NCBI GenBank assembly: GCA_026000755.1
Contig: BNZC01000022.1
Span: 1-22,764 of the forward strand
Reading direction: 5' to 3'
Source of the DNA: Clostridia bacterium
Lineage (GTDB): Bacteria; Bacillota; Clostridia; Lachnospirales; Lachnospiraceae
DNA length: 22,764 bases
Shown piece by piece: positions 10,602 to 17,072 of the stretch. The notes beneath the pieces are model-generated. The model ran no database searches, had not been told where the DNA came from, and saw only the letters and a program-made list of their open reading frames with translations. The stretch's first letter is position 1, and each line of letters starts with the position of its first letter. A program made the position numbers and the translations under genes.

Positions 10602-11129
10602 ATGGAGAAAAAAATTCAGCTTCCGTTACAGGAAGATACAGTAGAAGAATTAAAATCCGGGGATTATGTATATTTAAGCGGTTCGGTTTATGTGGCTCGT
10701 GATGCTGCACATAAGCGGATGACAGATAGCTTGGATAAGGGAGAAGGGCTTCCCATTGAAATAGAGGATGCTATCATTTATTATATGGGGCCCTCTCCTG
10801 CCAGAGAGGGTCGCCCCATTGGTTCCGCAGGTCCTACAACAGCCAGTCGTATGGATCGTTATACACCAAGGCTTCTTGACATGGGTTTAAGCGCTATGAT
10901 TGGTAAGGGAAAGCGGAGTAAAGAGGTGATAGAGGCTATCATACGTAATAAAGCTGTATATTTTGCGGCGGTAGGCGGTGCAGGTGCTTTGTTGTCTAAA
11001 TGTATCATACAGTCTGAAACGATTTGCTATGAGGATTTGGGCGCAGAGGCGATATTAAAGATAGAGGTAAAGGATTTTCCGGCTGTTGTGGTGATTGATA
11101 CGAAGGGAAATAATTTATATGAGAACTAG
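10602..11129 (+). CDS. fumB: class I fumarate hydratase, beta (C-terminal) subunit
   Basis: The beta subunit supplies the mobile swivel domain that completes the active site with the alpha subunit encoded just upstream. About 175 residues, with the family hallmarks: LKSGDYVYLSGSVYVARDAAHKR near the start, GPSPAREGRPIGSAGPTTASRMD in the middle and the KGKRS segment after it. I start at ATG 10602, which has GGAG at 10593-10596. The frame is open upstream to 10545, but that part overlaps the alpha gene and does not look like the family. The stop codon TAG lies inside the left tip of a large palindrome (11125-11207), so the last residues (…NNLYEN) may have been set by that element. Confidence 0.92.
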   Translation: MEKKIQLPLQEDTVEELKSGDYVYLSGSVYVARDAAHKRMTDSLDKGEGLPIEIEDAIIYYMGPSPAREGRPIGSAGPTTASRMDRYTPRLLDMGLSAMIGKGKRSKEVIEAIIRNKAVYFAAVGGAGALLSKCIIQSETICYEDLGAEAILKIEVKDFPAVVVIDTKGNNLYEN

Positions 11130-11207
11130 TGCAGCGTTTTCTAAATAACTACCCAGAAAATGCAGGATAAATTTTCTGGGTAGTTATTTGAAATACGCTG
11201 TACTAGT
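11125..11207. repeat. 83-bp palindrome overlapping the fumarase stop codon
   Basis: Two 37-base arms (11125-11161 and 11171-11207) surround a 9-base loop. They differ at only four positions, and the inner 19 base pairs are perfect. Both ends begin or finish with ACTAGT, and the left ACTAGT contains the fumarase beta TAG. It could act as a terminator in either direction, but it has no T tail and its size and sharp ends suggest a small palindromic mobile element. Confidence 0.75.
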
Positions 11208-11274
11208 AATTCTTGATAGTCAAATTTATGGAGAAAGAAAAGTCTTTTTATAGAGATTTTGCAGGAGAAAAAGA

Positions 11275-11916
11275 ATGAACACAAATAGTTCTTATGATAA
11301 TCTTTATTTTCAAACCATGGATACGAAAATAGGAATCCTCACCCTTGTGGCAGATGAGAATGCCTTGCTTGAAATTTCTTTCGGAAATAATATTCCAAAA
11401 TCAAAAGAAAAGCAAAATATTTCTGTAGAGGAACAAGGGGAAAGTTCTGTTGTTTTGGAAAATACACTTGGACAACAAGGGGAAAGTTCTGTTGTTTTGG
11501 AAAATACACTTGGACAACAAGGGGAAAATTCTGTTGTTTTGGAGAATACACTTGGACAACAAAGGGAAGACTCTGTCGTTTTAGAAAATACAGTCAAGCA
11601 GCTAAACGAATATTTTAATGGAAAACGAAAGATTTTTGATTTACCTTTGGCTCCGAAAGGAACAGAATTTCAACAAAGGGTCTGGAAAGTATTAACTATG
11701 ATTCCATATGGGGAAACAAAAGCTTATTCCGAAGTGGCAGCTTTGGCGGGAAATCCAAAGGCTAGCCGTGCAGTCGGTATGGCAAATAATAAAAATCCGA
11801 TTGCCATTGTCATTCCCTGTCACCGAGTGATTGGGAAAAACAAGACCTTGGTAGGATATGGCGGAGGGTTGGATAAAAAAGAGTATTTATTAAAGTTGGA
11901 ATCAGAAAACGATTGA
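11275..11916 (+). CDS. ogt: methylated-DNA--protein-cysteine methyltransferase with tandem-repeat insert
   Basis: This suicide repair protein moves the alkyl group from O6-alkylguanine onto its own cysteine. The C-terminal domain has FQQRVWKVLTMIPYGETKAYSEVA and the active-site motif IPCHRVIG with Cys182, ending in GYGGGLDKKEYLLKLE. It has 213 residues, roughly 40-50 more than common Ogt proteins. The excess comes from four 14-residue repeats at residues 54-109 (consensus QGESSVVLENTLGQ), placed between the N-terminal domain and the DNA-binding domain. The start at 11275 has CAGGAGA upstream. The repeats keep the frame and the catalytic domain is intact, so the protein is likely active. Its neighbours are palindromes on both sides. 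Confidence 0.9.
   Translation: MNTNSSYDNLYFQTMDTKIGILTLVADENALLEISFGNNIPKSKEKQNISVEEQGESSVVLENTLGQQGESSVVLENTLGQQGENSVVLENTLGQQREDSVVLENTVKQLNEYFNGKRKIFDLPLAPKGTEFQQRVWKVLTMIPYGETKAYSEVAALAGNPKASRAVGMANNKNPIAIVIPCHRVIGKNKTLVGYGGGLDKKEYLLKLESEND
11434..11601 (+). repeat. four tandem 42-bp repeats inside ogt
   Basis: Units at 11434-11475, 11476-11517, 11518-11559 and 11560-11601. The first two are identical, the third differs at two positions, and the fourth is more diverged (QREDSVVLENTVKQ). All are in frame, so the array adds 14 residues per unit. The gradient of divergence fits recent expansion of an older, degenerate unit. Confidence 0.93.
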
Positions 11917-11931
11917 AGAAAAGAATTTCCA

Positions 11932-12013
11932 AGTGTACTATATCAGCGATATTTAGTGTAATATGTGATTATCGAAAAGAAGTTTCGGTAATATGTCGCC
12001 GATACAGTACACT
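11932..12013. terminator. 82-bp palindrome between convergent genes, probable two-way terminator
   Basis: AGTGTAC at 11932 pairs with GTACACT ending at 12013. The stem covers about 21 bases with two mismatches and a wobble, and holds an inner hairpin at 11970-11990. It sits exactly between the stop of ogt (+) and the stop of the methyltransferase (-), and a T-rich run follows on the + strand. It may alternatively be a small inserted palindromic element. Confidence 0.6.
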
Positions 12014-12026
12014 CGTTTCATTTTTA

Positions 12027-12815
12027 TTATTTTTTTCTATAAATCTCTATATGAATCTGATGTTTCAAATTTAGAATAGTATCCTCATATTTACCCAACA
12101 ATTCAAGATATTCTTTTTCAAACTCTGCTATTTTTTCAGAAGGAAGACTTGCACCTACTCCACGGCAAGTCAATACCCTGCCAATCCAAGCTTCTTTTGA
12201 AAAAGGCAAAAACTCGTCGTAAGAGTGTATGGTTTCAATTTCAAAAGAACCTGTCGCCCATTGGGGATAGTTATAGTGAAATTCTTTGAAGCCGTTGCCT
12301 GTAAAATTTGGATTGTATTTCAAAACTAAGGCTTCCATTTCTGCAAGGATGGGATCTTCATATGGCTTCCAGTCCATGAATACTTTACAAAGCAAGCCGC
12401 CGGCTCTTAAAATGCGTAGAAGTTCAGGTATTACCGTGTTTGTATCAAAATAGTGAAAACACTGTATCGCTGTAATGGTATCAAAACTTTCGTTTTCAAA
12501 ACCGGTATCATCAGCACCGCAAACTTTGAAGTTGATTTTGTCCATATCACTAGAAAGGGCAAGCTTTTTACCCACGGCTATTTGTTCTTCTGAAATATCG
12601 CTTGCGGTAAAATCGGCATTTGAATGATACATATTGCGAGGCAATACTGCCGTGCCGCTTCCCACGTCTAAAACTTTGTTCCCTGATTTTACAGCACCAA
12701 AAAGCAGAAGTTTGTCATATAAACTTGTGGGATAAATATCCCGGTATTTGCCATAGTTTTCAGATGTTCTGCCAAAATCAAAAAATTTGTTGTTATCAAT
12801 GTTTTTTATTTTCAT
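12027..12815 (-). CDS. class I SAM-dependent methyltransferase
   Basis: The enzyme would transfer a methyl group from SAM to an unknown small molecule or macromolecule. It has 262 residues. Motif I is KVLDVGSGTAVLPRN at about 53-67; the acidic residue after strand 2 lies in ADFTASDIS; the post-motif FDTITAIQCFHYF and LRAGGLL segments complete a Methyltransf_11-type Rossmann fold. No substrate-specific motif is recognised. The start at 12815 is supported by AGGAGG, which lies inside the upstream relic reading frame whose TGA overlaps this ATG. It is probably co-transcribed from the promoter in front of the ATPase gene at 14129, and its 3' end faces ogt. Confidence 0.85.
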   Translation of the reverse strand: MKIKNIDNNKFFDFGRTSENYGKYRDIYPTSLYDKLLLFGAVKSGNKVLDVGSGTAVLPRNMYHSNADFTASDISEEQIAVGKKLALSSDMDKINFKVCGADDTGFENESFDTITAIQCFHYFDTNTVIPELLRILRAGGLLCKVFMDWKPYEDPILAEMEALVLKYNPNFTGNGFKEFHYNYPQWATGSFEIETIHSYDEFLPFSKEAWIGRVLTCRGVGASLPSEKIAEFEKEYLELLGKYEDTILNLKHQIHIEIYRKK

Positions 12816-12886
12816 AAATTAGGTGACCTCCTACTCATTCTGGCAAAATCAAAAAATTCGTTGTTATCAATATTTTTCATTTTCAA
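12812..12886 (-). pseudogene. relic of a duplicated methyltransferase 5' end, now a 24-codon upstream frame
   Basis: On the minus strand, a reading frame from TTG 12886 (or ATG 12880) to TGA 12812 encodes a peptide beginning MKMKNIDNNEFFDFAR. It matches the first residues of the methyltransferase (MKIKNIDNNKFFDFGR) position for position, with a 71-base offset that places the TTG exactly opposite the ATG of the intact gene. GGAGG at 12896-12900 precedes it. Its TGA overlaps the ATG of the intact gene, so ribosomes finishing the short peptide could restart there. The original second copy is otherwise lost. The alternative is a true leader peptide. Confidence 0.7.
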
Positions 12887-12902
12887 ATTAAAGTTCCTCC
12901 AC

Positions 12903-14129
12903 TCATATTGTCCAAATAGGTACAATCATTGTACTTTTATCCATAGCTGACAATTCTTTTTTTGTGCAGATAATGGCTCCGGTTCCTCTGGGTATACTTG
13001 CTTTGTCCAACACCTTAAATGCATTTGTGAGTTCTGCCCTCGGCGAGGCGGTTTTCTTTATTTCCAAGGGATGCAGTTCTCCGTTGCTTTCCAAAATCAT
13101 ATCTACTTCTTTGCTGTCGATGTCACGATAATAATGAGTGTAATATTCCAGTCCGTTGTTTGTGTAGGTTTTGATGATTTCGGACACCACATAATTCTCA
13201 AGAATAGCACCATTTATGGCACCATTCATTAGAATTTCAGGAGAGGAGTATTTCGTAAGGTGTGCCACCAAACCTGTATCGAAAAAATACAGTTTGGGTG
13301 TTTTTTTTATGGTACGATGCAACAAATTGTTGGAAAATGGGCGAAGATAAAAAATAACTCCGGATTTTTCCATGTAGCCGAGCCATATTTTTGCCGTTTC
13401 ATCCGAAACACCCACATCATCAGCAAGCGTGTGTATATTCAGCATTTGCCCGGTGCGGCAAGCAGCGGCACGTACAAAATCGCGAAATAAAAAATCATCT
13501 TTCAAATGAACCATGTCTTTGATGTCCCGGTCAATGTATGAATCAATATAGCTGTTGTAGAATACGTCTCGATTTACGTGTTTTTTGCTGATATAGGCAG
13601 GCAAGGAACCATTCCAGATGCGCTCAAACTGTCCAAAAATATCCGTGGGGTTCCCATAGGTTATGCGTTTTTGCAGGGCATCTAGGTTTACCGTAAAAGG
13701 CAAACATTTACCGTTGCCGTGGATTTCATGCTGCGAAAATCCCGACATACGCAAAATAGCAACACGACCGGCAAGTGATTCTCCCGCTAATTTCATCAAT
13801 TGATACATTTGCGAGCCGGTCATTAGGAAACTGCCCGCCGGTGCGCCGTTATCTATTTCCATTTTGATATAGGGAAACAATTCCGGCGCATATTGCACCT
13901 CATCGATGATTACCGGTGCCGGATTCAAGGACAAAAATAATTCCGGGTCAGTTTTTGCCAAATGCCGATTTTCTTTGTTATCAAGAGAAACAAAGCGGCG
14001 TCCCTCGCCTAATAGGCTTCTAAGGGTAGTGGTTTTGCCGACCTGCCTTGGTCCTGTTATAATAACCGCCGAATAACTCCTCGCAACTTCTAAAATCAAA
14101 GGGTCAATATCCCTTTTAACGTATTCCAT
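12903..14129 (-). CDS. AAA ATPase with DUF4143-type C-terminal domain
   Basis: Members of this large family pair an AAA_14 ATPase domain with a C-terminal DUF4143 region; their biological role is unknown. It has 408 residues. Walker A is GPRQVGKT at 26-33; Walker B and following residues are PVIIDEVQYAPELFPYIK; MTGSQ serves as the sensor region. The C-terminal half shows YFFDTGLVAHLTKY, ENYVVSEI and the EVDMILESNG…PLEIKK nuclease-like motif typical of DUF4143. A promoter (TTGCTT, 17 bases, TATAAT) stands upstream, and the gene is followed by the methyltransferase relic and gene on the same strand. It may be mobile: the family is highly variable between strains. Confidence 0.88.
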   Translation of the reverse strand: MEYVKRDIDPLILEVARSYSAVIITGPRQVGKTTTLRSLLGEGRRFVSLDNKENRHLAKTDPELFLSLNPAPVIIDEVQYAPELFPYIKMEIDNGAPAGSFLMTGSQMYQLMKLAGESLAGRVAILRMSGFSQHEIHGNGKCLPFTVNLDALQKRITYGNPTDIFGQFERIWNGSLPAYISKKHVNRDVFYNSYIDSYIDRDIKDMVHLKDDFLFRDFVRAAACRTGQMLNIHTLADDVGVSDETAKIWLGYMEKSGVIFYLRPFSNNLLHRTIKKTPKLYFFDTGLVAHLTKYSSPEILMNGAINGAILENYVVSEIIKTYTNNGLEYYTHYYRDIDSKEVDMILESNGELHPLEIKKTASPRAELTNAFKVLDKASIPRGTGAIICTKKELSAMDKSTMIVPIWTI

Positions 14130-14167
14130 ACAGACACCTCGTTTTGAGTAAAATCCATCACAACCTT

Positions 14168-14196
14168 ATTATACCCTAAAACAAGAAGAAAAGCAA
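14168..14196 (-). promoter_or_regulatory. promoter for the ATPase / methyltransferase operon
   Basis: On the minus strand TTGCTT (14196-14191) and TATAAT (14173-14168) are separated by 17 bases, about 39 bases before the ATPase ATG. The -10 is perfect. This promoter is divergent from the tRNA promoter at 14224. Confidence 0.7.
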
Positions 14197-14223
14197 AATA
14201 TTTATTAAAAATGGAATCCGGTA

Positions 14224-14252
14224 TTGACAAAGAGGTAGTTTTTTAGTAAAAT
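14224..14252 (+). promoter_or_regulatory. promoter for tRNA-Ser
   Basis: TTGACA (14224-14229) and TAAAAT (14247-14252) are separated by 17 bases, a near-consensus sigma-A promoter. Transcription would begin near 14259, leaving a leader of about 105 bases before the mature tRNA. A hairpin AGTTCG/CGAACT lies in that leader. Confidence 0.75.
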
Positions 14253-14364
14253 AGGCAATGTGAGTTGTTTATAAAGCTGTTCGGAAATGGAGTATAGCTT
14301 ATCAGAAGTTCGGTACGAACTTTCGATAGAACTTCACGCAAAGAGAATATCATGTTACAAATTC

Positions 14365-14452
14365 GGAGAAATACTCAAGAGGCCGAAGAGGCGCCCCTGC
14401 TAAGGGTGTAGGTCGGGTGACCGGCGCGAGGGTTCAAATCCCTCTTTCTCCG
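14365..14452 (+). tRNA. tRNA-Ser (anticodon GCU)
   Basis: Acceptor strands GGAGAAA (14365-14371) and TTTCTCC (14445-14451) pair perfectly, with discriminator G at 14452. The T arm GAGGG-TTCAAAT-CCCTC is intact. The anticodon loop CTGCTAA contains GCT at 14399-14401. A long variable arm follows, as expected of class II serine tRNAs. It decodes AGC and AGU. CCA is not encoded. Upstream lies a strong promoter and downstream an intrinsic terminator, so this is a single-gene unit. Confidence 0.95.
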
Positions 14453-14468
14453 CTCTTTATTTTTTATG

Positions 14469-14504
14469 AAAATGATTGGTTTTTGATCAGTCATTTTTTA
14501 TTTA
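14469..14504 (+). terminator. intrinsic terminator of tRNA-Ser
   Basis: Twelve bases at 14469-14480 pair with 14486-14497 (two G-U wobbles) around a 5-base loop, followed by a T-rich tail. It lies 17 bases after the tRNA. Confidence 0.75.
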
Positions 14505-14514
14505 GAAACTTAAT

Positions 14515-14646
14515 GTTAATATTCATGGTTGAACCGTTCCGAGAGGCGTTTTTCGAAGAAAAACCCGATTAGGTCATGCGCCAAATCGCATTTTTTTGAG
14601 ATTTGTGTGCATAATTGTTGCTTTCACAGGAACTGTGAATAGTAAC
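14515..14646. repeat. dispersed repeat element, copy 1 (132 bp)
   Basis: Its left end (GTTAATATTCA) is an imperfect inverted copy of the right end (TGAATAGTAAC). It holds the block GAACCGTTCCGAGAGGCG (14531-14548), followed by a hairpin GTTTTTC/GAAAAAC. The same block with the same hairpin occurs at 16963-17043 within the jet operon. It is non-coding as far as I can see. The rest of the 321-base gap between tRNA-Ser and the aquaporin (14647-14773) has an inverted repeat GAATCTCAC / GTGAGAATC and the ribosome site GGAGGGG, with no other gene. Confidence 0.7.
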
Positions 14647-14773
14647 AACTTAGTAAGAGAATCTCACTGGATAAAGAAGATAGTTATATATCTTGAAATA
14701 AAAAATGTGAGAATCTTAGAAATAATAGTATCATAGAGGATTATATTTTCAACAGAAACAGGAGGGGTAACAG

Positions 14774-15451
14774 ATGGAAAATTTCAAAAAGTATTTAGCA
14801 GAATTTATCGGAACAGGTGTATTGGTATTCATGGGCTGTGGAAGTGCGATTTTTTCAGGAGTAAGTGAATTTGGTCCTCAATTGACGGTAGCCTTTGCAT
14901 TTGGCTTATCCATCATAGCGATGGCTTATGTGATTGGAAATATTTCCGGTTGTCATATTAATCCGGCAGTTTCTCTTGCCATGTTATTGCAAAAGAGGAT
15001 AGGCGGAAAAGATTTTGTTGGATATGTAATTGCCCAAGTTTTGGGAAGTATTGCGGCGGCAGCAGGTTTACGTTTGATGTTGCTCTTAACGGGCTTAAAA
15101 GATCGAACAGGGGGAGCCATTGGAGCAAATTCTATCGCAAACACAGGATTAAAGGGTGCTTTGCTCATTGAAATTATTTTAACGTTTATCTTTGTATTTA
15201 CGATTTTGGGTGTTACCGCAGATGAAAGCAAGGGAAGTGTAGCGGGTCTTGTGATTGGTTTAACATTAACTTTTGTACATATCGTGGGAATCCCACTTAC
15301 GGGAACTTCTGTAAATCCTGCGAGAAGTATTGGACCGGCGATTTTTTCTCATGTAGATTCTTTGGGAAGTTTATGGGTATTTATCGCAGCGCCTTTGGTG
15401 GGAGCGGTAATTGCAAGTTTGGTGTATTCTCTCCTTTATAAGAAAAAATAG
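14774..15451 (+). CDS. aqpZ: aquaporin Z-like water channel (MIP family)
   Basis: This membrane protein conducts water across the cytoplasmic membrane. It has 225 residues with six hydrophobic spans and two half-helix NPA motifs: NPA at 63-65 (GCHINPAVS) and NPAR at 181-184 (GTSVNPARS). The four positions of the selectivity filter can be read as Phe43, His169, Thr178 and Arg184. This matches the E. coli AqpZ set (Phe43, His174, Thr183, Arg189) in identity and in spacing. It therefore looks water-selective rather than glycerol-conducting GlpF. GGAGGGG precedes the start. It is followed by a terminator-like hairpin before the jet operon, so the two are probably separate transcripts. Confidence 0.92.
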   Translation: MENFKKYLAEFIGTGVLVFMGCGSAIFSGVSEFGPQLTVAFAFGLSIIAMAYVIGNISGCHINPAVSLAMLLQKRIGGKDFVGYVIAQVLGSIAAAAGLRLMLLLTGLKDRTGGAIGANSIANTGLKGALLIEIILTFIFVFTILGVTADESKGSVAGLVIGLTLTFVHIVGIPLTGTSVNPARSIGPAIFSHVDSLGSLWVFIAAPLVGAVIASLVYSLLYKKK

Positions 15452-15463
15452 AAAAATAGAGAA

Positions 15464-15515
15464 AAAAGATGCTGTTTGGCTAGTCATACACCGGATTAGT
15501 CAAAGGGTATCTTTT
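15464..15515 (+). terminator. terminator-like hairpin between aqpZ and jetA
   Basis: Bases 15464-15483 pair with 15496-15515 in a stem of about 19 pairs with several G-U pairs and one mismatch; the descending arm contains TCTTTTCT. It probably ends the aquaporin transcript. It stops only six bases before the jetA ribosome site, so a promoter for jetA must lie within it or upstream, or transcription partly reads through. Confidence 0.55.
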
Positions 15516-15537
15516 CTAAAAAAGGAGGGGTGATGAT

Positions 15538-16938
15538 ATGAAGTTGTTTGACGTAATTCCCGGGAATTTTTTCTCCATTTTGTCTTCGGGTAATCGGGAA
15601 ATCTATTTTGATGCACTTATGATCTTGCATGAGATGTTCAAGTTTGAATTGAACATACGTGTTGACGATTATATTTCATCCCTCATTTCTATTTTAGAAG
15701 ATAGAGTATTTGAAGTAGAAGCGGATGATGAAGCACAGGAGGGAGGGCTTACCACCAGTGGAAAAGCCAGAGTGATTCTCAGTCGATTCACAAAGACAGG
15801 ATGGGTGGATAAGGAATTTTTAGACGGTTCTTTCATAGAGATTATAACGCCTCGCAGTTACGCAATCCCTGTTATGAAACTACTTGGTGAATTGAGTGAT
15901 AATGCCTTACAAGAGTATAATTCACTTGTTTTTGCAACGTTTTCCGGATTAAAACAAGCTCAGGACGAGGATGAGTCTCATATGTATGAGGCTCTTTTGT
16001 CTGCTAAGGCAAATACAGAACAATTGCAGTATTCTCTTCGAACCTTGTATCATGGAATACGAGGATTTTTACGAGGTATAGTGGAGCAACAGGATGTCAA
16101 TCTGCTTCTTCAAGATCATTTTGGCGAATACAAAAAGATGTCGGATCGTATCTATCACCCCATAAAGACCATGGATTCCGTACACCGTTACATGGCACCG
16201 ATTCAAAAGATACTATCCGATCTTTTGGCAAATGAAGAGCAACTGCAAAATATGAGGGAACGTGCGATAAACATCAAAAAACATAGTGGTGAAGAGATTG
16301 CAGATGAAGAAATTATTTCAGCAATCGACTATATTTTGGACACTTATCAGACAGTAGGATCTCTTGTGAGTGAGATTGATCGTAAGCATAGTGCTTACAC
16401 GAAAAGTTCTATTGAAAAAATCCAGTATATTATGTCTGCTGACCAGACCATCAAGGGGAAACTGGCGGATCTTCTCAAAAATTATGCAAGCGCAACAGAA
16501 GAAAAACGAGATCAAATTGCTACCGTTATGGAAAGCCATATCAACGTAAATCGTCAGGAATTTGTTGACGAAAAATCGCTCTATCATAAAAATGTAAAAA
16601 GTCGGCGTATTGACCGAACACCCATTGCCGTTGAAAAAGATAATTCTTTTGCCGATTTGGCAGAAGGATATTTGTTAGAACAAATTAAAAATGGTTATCC
16701 AAAGGCAAGGGTATCTGCGTTTATCAAAGGCCTTTTTGCAGAGGGGATTGATTCTATTCATGCAAAGGATATACCCATTACTTGTGATTCTGATTTTATT
16801 CTCCTTATTTTAGCAGTGATTCGGCAAAATGATAGGGGGATGCCTTATTCGATTAAAATGCAAGAAGGGCGCATAGCGAAAAATAGTTATCTGATTCCGA
16901 ATATGGTAATCAGTTACTGTCCGGCGGAAAAACGCTGA
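15538..16938 (+). CDS. jetA: Wadjet plasmid-defence protein JetA (kleisin-like, DUF5716 type)
   Basis: JetA is the kleisin-like subunit of the Wadjet SMC complex, comparable to MukF; it bridges the JetC heads and binds JetB. It has 466 residues. I recognise the N-terminus MKLFDVIPGNFFSILSSGNR, the winged-helix-like first 120 residues and the central YHPIKTMDSVHRYMAPIQKIL block as the DUF5716/JetA family, which I associate with type III Wadjet. The middle third is mostly predicted helix, suiting a kleisin linker. AAAGGAGGGG gives a strong ribosome site about 8 bases before the ATG. Three more jet genes follow in the canonical order. The type assignment rests on recollection of the family and needs a profile search. 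Confidence 0.9.
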   Translation: MKLFDVIPGNFFSILSSGNREIYFDALMILHEMFKFELNIRVDDYISSLISILEDRVFEVEADDEAQEGGLTTSGKARVILSRFTKTGWVDKEFLDGSFIEIITPRSYAIPVMKLLGELSDNALQEYNSLVFATFSGLKQAQDEDESHMYEALLSAKANTEQLQYSLRTLYHGIRGFLRGIVEQQDVNLLLQDHFGEYKKMSDRIYHPIKTMDSVHRYMAPIQKILSDLLANEEQLQNMRERAINIKKHSGEEIADEEIISAIDYILDTYQTVGSLVSEIDRKHSAYTKSSIEKIQYIMSADQTIKGKLADLLKNYASATEEKRDQIATVMESHINVNRQEFVDEKSLYHKNVKSRRIDRTPIAVEKDNSFADLAEGYLLEQIKNGYPKARVSAFIKGLFAEGIDSIHAKDIPITCDSDFILLILAVIRQNDRGMPYSIKMQEGRIAKNSYLIPNMVISYCPAEKR

Positions 16939-16962
16939 ACAATAACGATTATGTACACAACT

Positions 16963-17043
16963 GTTACTATTCATGGTGAACCGTTCCGAGAGGCGTTTTT
17001 CTTTGAAAAATACCTTGCGGAATAGTTTCCGCCAGACAGTAAC
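16963..17043. repeat. dispersed repeat element, copy 2 (81 bp), inside the jet operon
   Basis: The element begins GTTACT and ends AGTAAC, a 6-bp inverted end pair. It shares with copy 1 (14515-14646) a block of about 33 bases from ATTCATGG to the hairpin TTTTTC/GAAAAA with one indel. A second hairpin, GCGGAA/TTCCGC (17017-17032), follows. It fills most of the 134-base gap between jetA and jetB, where the other jet genes are closely spaced. Confidence 0.75.
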
Positions 17044-17072
17044 GATCATCAACAAGAAGGAGCAAACAAATC

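Noticed and set aside
11434..11601. Tandem repeats in ogt as a CRISPR array
   Set aside because: The 42-bp units are directly adjacent with no spacers, keep the reading frame and lie inside a recognisable gene.
14647..14773. Riboswitch or gene upstream of the aquaporin
   Set aside because: I see an imperfect inverted repeat and a ribosome site only; no known aptamer pattern and no coding frame with a start.
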